Shown here piece by piece: positions 62,475 to 64,000 of a DNA stretch of 64,000 nt. The stretch comes from Streptomyces alfalfae. GTDB lineage: Bacteria > Actinomycetota > Actinomycetes > Streptomycetales > Streptomycetaceae. The notes below the pieces were generated by a model. That model had not been told where the DNA came from, ran no database searches, and saw only the letters and a list, made by a program, of their open reading frames with translations. The stretch is taken from the NCBI RefSeq assembly GCF_004127445.1, contig NZ_QEXM01000043.1:806001-870000 (forward strand), in the 5' to 3' direction. How positions within the stretch are numbered: position 1 is the first letter of the stretch; each line of letters begins with the position of its first letter. Made by a program: the position numbers and the translations under genes.

Positions 62475-63740
62475 GTGACCGACGCCCAAGAGACCGCAGC
62501 AGACAGCTCACTGCGAACCACCGGAGGCGCTCCTCCGGACGACGTCGAAAAGGCGCCGACCCCGTTGCTGGAGCCCCGCGACGGCATTCCGCCGGTGATC
62601 GCCGACGAGGACGCCCTCGCCGAGATGATCGCCGCGTACGCCCGCGGCGCCGGACCCGTGGCCGTCGACGCCGAGCGCGCGTCCGGCTACCGGTACGGCC
62701 AGCGCGCCTATCTCGTCCAGCTCCGCCGCGAGGGCGCGGGCACCGCGCTGATCGACCCCGTGGCCTGCCCCGACCTCTCCGGCCTCGGCGAGGCCATCGG
62801 CGACACGGAGTGGGTCCTGCACGCGGCCACGCAAGACCTGCCGTGCCTGCGCGAAATAGGCATGGTCCCCTCCCGGATCTTCGACACCGAGCTGGCGGGG
62901 CGGCTCGCCGGGTTCCCGCGCGTGGGGCTCGGGGCGATGGTCGAGGGCGTCCTCGGCTTCGTCCTGGAGAAGGGCCACTCCGCGGTCGACTGGTCCACCC
63001 GCCCCCTCCCCGAGCCCTGGCTGCGGTACGCCGCGCTGGACGTGGAGCTCCTGGTCGACCTGCGCGACGCCCTGGAGAAGGAGCTGGACCGGCAGGGCAA
63101 GCTGGAGTGGGCCCGCGAGGAGTTCGACGCCATCGCCTCCGCGCCGCCCGCGCCGCCCCGCAAGGACCCCTGGCGGCGGACGTCCGGGATGCACAAGGTC
63201 CGGCGGCGCCGTCAGATGGCGGTCGTACGCGAACTGTGGACCGCGCGGGACAAGGTCGCGCAGCGGCGGGACGTGTCGCCGGGCAAGGTGCTCAGCGACG
63301 GGGCCATCGTCGAGGCGGCGCTCGGGCTGCCGCCCAACGTGCACGCGCTCGCCGGCCTCTCGGGCTTCGGGCACCGGATGGGGCGGCGTCAGCTGGAGCA
63401 GTGGCAGGCCGCGGTGGACCGCGCCAAGGCGCTGCCGGACTCCGAGCTTCCGCAGCCCGGGCAGACGGTGAGCGGTCCGCCGCCGCCCCGCTCCTGGGCG
63501 GACCGGGACCCCGCGGCGGCGGCGCGGCTCTCCGCGGCGCGTGCGGCGGTCTCGGCGCTGGCCGAGCAGCTGAACATGCCCCAGGAGAACCTGATCACTC
63601 CGGACACGGTCCGGCGCGTCTGCTGGGAGCCCCCGGCCGAGATCACCGAGGCCTCGGTGAGCGAAGCCCTGGCCGCGCATGGGGCCCGCCGCTGGCAGAT
63701 CGCCCAGGTGACCCCGGCGTTGGTCGCGGCCCTCGCCTGA
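62475..63740 (+). CDS. rnd: Ribonuclease D with HRDC domain
   Basis: 421 residues. The DEDD exonuclease domain shows VAVDAERASGY (Asp-x-Glu), LHAATQDLPCLREIG (Asp) and RYAALDVELLVDLRDAL (Tyr-x3-Asp). An HRDC-type helical domain (KVRRRRQMAVVRELWTARD ...) follows. RNase D trims 3' ends of tRNA and other RNAs. The GTG start is decided by the adjacent -10. Confidence 0.92.
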   Translation: MTDAQETAADSSLRTTGGAPPDDVEKAPTPLLEPRDGIPPVIADEDALAEMIAAYARGAGPVAVDAERASGYRYGQRAYLVQLRREGAGTALIDPVACPDLSGLGEAIGDTEWVLHAATQDLPCLREIGMVPSRIFDTELAGRLAGFPRVGLGAMVEGVLGFVLEKGHSAVDWSTRPLPEPWLRYAALDVELLVDLRDALEKELDRQGKLEWAREEFDAIASAPPAPPRKDPWRRTSGMHKVRRRRQMAVVRELWTARDKVAQRRDVSPGKVLSDGAIVEAALGLPPNVHALAGLSGFGHRMGRRQLEQWQAAVDRAKALPDSELPQPGQTVSGPPPPRSWADRDPAAAARLSAARAAVSALAEQLNMPQENLITPDTVRRVCWEPPAEITEASVSEALAAHGARRWQIAQVTPALVAALA

Positions 63741-63868
63741 GCGTCGCCGCGGGCCTGCGTCCCCCGGCGGGGCGGGGCGCTGGAGCGTGCGTTCTCCCTG
63801 CCGCTGGGGCGCCCGTTCCCCCGCCGCTGGGGCGTGTGTCTTCCCCTGTCGCTGAGCCGGGTCTTTGC

Positions 63869-63889
63869 CCCCGCCGCTTCGCGGCGGGG
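63869..63889 (+). terminator. Terminator downstream of RNase D
   Basis: CCCCGCCGC, TTC, GCGGCGGGG forms a 9-bp hairpin followed by TTCTTTCCC. The region from 63741 to the window end otherwise shows only short GCCGCTGGGGCG-like repeats and no gene. Confidence 0.8.
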
Positions 63890-64000
63890 TTCTTTCCCAC
63901 CCACCCGTTCACCCTGCATCGAGCCCTGACCGACCCCCCGGCGGCAGCGCCCCTTCACCGCCGGGTGGGCGGGTGGGAGAGCATCCGCCGCGAAGCGGCG

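Overview
The base composition (very high G+C), the frequent GTG starts and the gene content (HemQ-type haem pathway, SGAP-like aminopeptidase, DUF3000, a TIGR04222 protein beside an MNIO enzyme, a murC neighbourhood) point to a Streptomyces chromosome or a close relative. I saw no rRNA, tRNA, transposase, prophage gene or CRISPR array. The right two thirds read as ordinary chromosomal core and secreted-protein genes. The left third (1-21.6 kb) looks like an accessory signalling or conflict locus.

Region A (1-16.2 kb, + strand): two tightly coupled gene runs. The first encodes a TPR-like protein (cut by the window edge), a giant CHAT-TPR protein with a His/Cys dyad, a small unknown protein, a GrpE-like exchange factor, an Hsp70 with four cysteines at its interdomain linker, and a second Hsp70-like ATPase fused to helical repeats. 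The second encodes a two-TM helical protein, a one-TM protein with an Asp in its membrane helix, and a protein of four Fn3-like repeats. Region B (16.2-21.6 kb, - strand) converges on it: a GAP1-like protein, a TerY-like vWA protein, a PP2C phosphatase and a kinase with zinc ribbon and FHA-like tail. Together these give a possible sensor/threshold (kinase-phosphatase-vWA, GAP1), ATP-driven chaperones, a membrane module and a caspase-like protease. This is the best candidate for an incompletely described system. A DUF1266 gene diverges from it.

Region C (23.1-29.6 kb): a degenerate repeat spacer, then a LacI regulator with two tandem operators and a ribose operon (ATPase, fused permease/binding protein, ribokinase, RbsD). 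Region D (29.9-46 kb): secreted aminopeptidase, msrB, murC, a USP-like protein, a RibD-C reductase, zapE, a Tat-exported PhoX, a sphingomyelinase, a methyltransferase, a VOC protein, a hydrolase, a deacetylase lipoprotein, an ABC exporter and a Pth2-like protein.

Region E (46-51 kb): a duplicated module. A DUF4142 gene, an MNIO (DUF692) oxidase and a TIGR04222 membrane protein ending in a Gly/Ser tail with eight cysteines are followed by a second DUF4142 and a second TIGR04222-like gene with no tail. The MNIO and Cys-rich tail look like an enzyme and its substrate. Region F (51-64 kb): a tripeptidyl-aminopeptidase-like exoprotein, hemQ and the coproporphyrinogen oxidase gene, a DUF4349 lipoprotein, a CoA-disulfide-reductase-like flavoprotein, a long repeat spacer, an epimerase, hemE, DUF3000, a NarL-type response regulator and an RNase D. 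Several promoters here look leaderless, with a TANNNT -10 hexamer 6-8 nt before the start codon.
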